From the NCBI GenBank assembly GCA_902494085.1, contig CABURU010000004.1, forward strand, positions 80,414 to 144,413: a DNA stretch of 64,000 bases, written 5' to 3'. Positions within the stretch are counted from its first letter, which is position 1; the number at the start of each line of letters is the position of its first letter. Below are positions 63,480 through 64,000 of the stretch, one piece after another. The notes beneath the pieces are model-generated. The model saw nothing but the letters and a program-made list of their open reading frames with translations. It did no database searches and was not told where the DNA came from. The DNA is from an uncultured Collinsella sp. (lineage in GTDB: Bacteria; Actinomycetota; Coriobacteriia; Coriobacteriales; Coriobacteriaceae). A program made the translations under genes and the position numbers.

Positions 63480-63610
63480 ACCGCCCGGGATGCAACTGGG
63501 GGTGCCTGCTGTTCATAGCGGCGGCAATCGCCATAGACGCGGCGGCCATCTACGCCATAAGGGCGCTGGCGCTCGGGCTCATGGCCATGGCCGTGGCGGC
63601 GTGCGGATAG
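63476..63610 (+). CDS. Small membrane peptide, 44 residues
   Basis: One hydrophobic segment from residue 9 to the end (LLFIAAAIAIDAAAIYAIRALALGL). Last gene before a terminator in the early operon. May act in the membrane; no family. Confidence 0.5.
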   Translation: MNRPGCNWGCLLFIAAAIAIDAAAIYAIRALALGLMAMAVAACG

Positions 63611-63638
63611 GGGCAACCGAATACGGAAACAGGCAGAG

Positions 63639-63663
63639 GGCCGTCCTTCGGGGCGGCCTTTTT
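63639..63663 (+). terminator. Terminator at the end of the early-operon segment
   Basis: 8-bp arms 63639-63646 and 63651-63658 with a TTCG tetraloop, followed by five T. Confidence 0.85.
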
Positions 63664-63713
63664 CGTGCCCGGCGACACGCTTGCGACCATATGGGCCGAG
63701 AGATAGGAGACGC

Positions 63714-64000
63714 ATGGCGAGAGGCGAGACATACGAGGAGTTCACGGCCAAGTTCGAGCCGAAGAGGACGACGGACGACTGCTACACCCCGCCCATGCTG
63801 GCGCGCTACTCCAAGTACGGCATCGACTTCCGCGTGGGGCCGCAGGAGTGCAGCTTCACGAGGGCGCTCGACGCGCAGCGCGTGCAGAACAAGGCGATAT
63901 ACGGCAGCGGCTACCTCATATCAGAGCGTGCAGCCGCAGAGCGTGCAGCCGCAGAGCGTGCAGCCGCAGAGCGTGCAGCCGCAGAGCGTGCAGCCGCTGA
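63714..64000 (+). CDS. Phage protein with methyltransferase-like N-terminus and ERAAA repeats (cut by window end)
   Basis: 95 codons visible, with TAGGAGA upstream. The first 27 residues (ETYEEFTAKFEPKRTTDDCYTPP) resemble the N-terminus of phage adenine methyltransferases, but what follows does not clearly continue that family. The window ends inside five 15-bp repeats (63924-63998) encoding Glu-Arg-Ala-Ala-Ala. The repeated run at the very end may be an assembly edge. Confidence 0.4.
   Translation, partial: MARGETYEEFTAKFEPKRTTDDCYTPPMLARYSKYGIDFRVGPQECSFTRALDAQRVQNKAIYGSGYLISERAAAERAAAERAAAERAAAERAAA
63924..63998 (+). repeat. Five 15-bp tandem repeats at the window end
   Basis: GAGCGTGCAGCCGCA repeats in frame five times; the last copy ends GCT instead of GCA. 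In protein it gives (ERAAA)5, a likely rigid helix. Confidence 0.9.

Overview
The window looks like a chromosomal segment of a high-GC, anaerobic actinobacterium of the class Coriobacteriia. A Collinsella-like gut species is my best guess. The inference rests on gene content (a glucoside PTS with a GH4 phospho-glucosidase, a fused MurT-GatD, type III glutamine synthetase, a split B12 methionine synthase, a ferredoxin-like Fe-S protein, several Fe-dependent alcohol dehydrogenases) and on the GC-rich codon use. No 16S rRNA gene is present to prove it.

Layout. 1-1.8 kb: end of an aldo/keto reductase and an Fe-alcohol dehydrogenase. 1.8-5.9 kb: a patchy, lower-GC island with three SAM methyltransferases, a small basic protein, a ToxN/AbiQ-like toxin gene with a structured upstream region, and the first 14 codons of a lost TetR regulator. 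6.0-10.7 kb: a very GC-rich operon with a lantibiotic-immunity-type ABC transporter (ATPase plus two permeases), a small membrane peptide and a two-component system. 10.9-16.3 kb: guaA, asparaginase, an XRE regulator facing an unknown protein across a 24-bp palindrome, a DUF1648 protein and ychF. 16.4-21.7 kb: alpha-glucoside utilisation (GH4 enzyme, PTS IICB), a Zn-dehydrogenase and a GntR/UTRA regulator, with two candidate operators in the divergent promoter. 21.9-26.9 kb: an Fe-S protein, two glycerol-dehydrogenase paralogues and another Fe-ADH. 27.4-31.7 kb: two paralogous helical-repeat proteins and the MurT-GatD fusion. 31.8-32.2 kb: tRNA-Glu and a 101-bp duplication of its 3' end. 32.5-42.4 kb: glutamine synthetase III, the metF/activation-protein/metH operon, a UPF0210 protein, a methyltransferase and YhbY. 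42.5-50.9 kb: a 999-residue STAND/SARP regulator, nagB, a PTS IIA, glmM, rpsI-rplM and a patatin-like phospholipase.

50.9 kb to the end is a prophage left arm preceded by a repeat-rich stretch (four and a third 62-bp units and a 46-bp direct repeat). The leftward operon encodes a LexA/CI-like repressor and a large serine integrase. The rightward early operon carries a Cro-like protein, RusA, a ParB-like protein, a DUF1351 protein, ERF, SSB, a phage replication protein, a DnaC-like loader, an HNH-type protein and a run of tiny Cys-rich proteins. The late genes lie past the window end.

What deserves attention: a repressor whose Ser-Lys dyad positions are occupied by Cys and Met; a 9-G tract that breaks a phage gene; the ToxN-like locus; the MurT-GatD fusion; several non-coding hairpin elements with long inverted repeats (13.85, 32.2, 34.8 and 40.75 kb); and the 62-bp array, whose units can pair with either neighbour.
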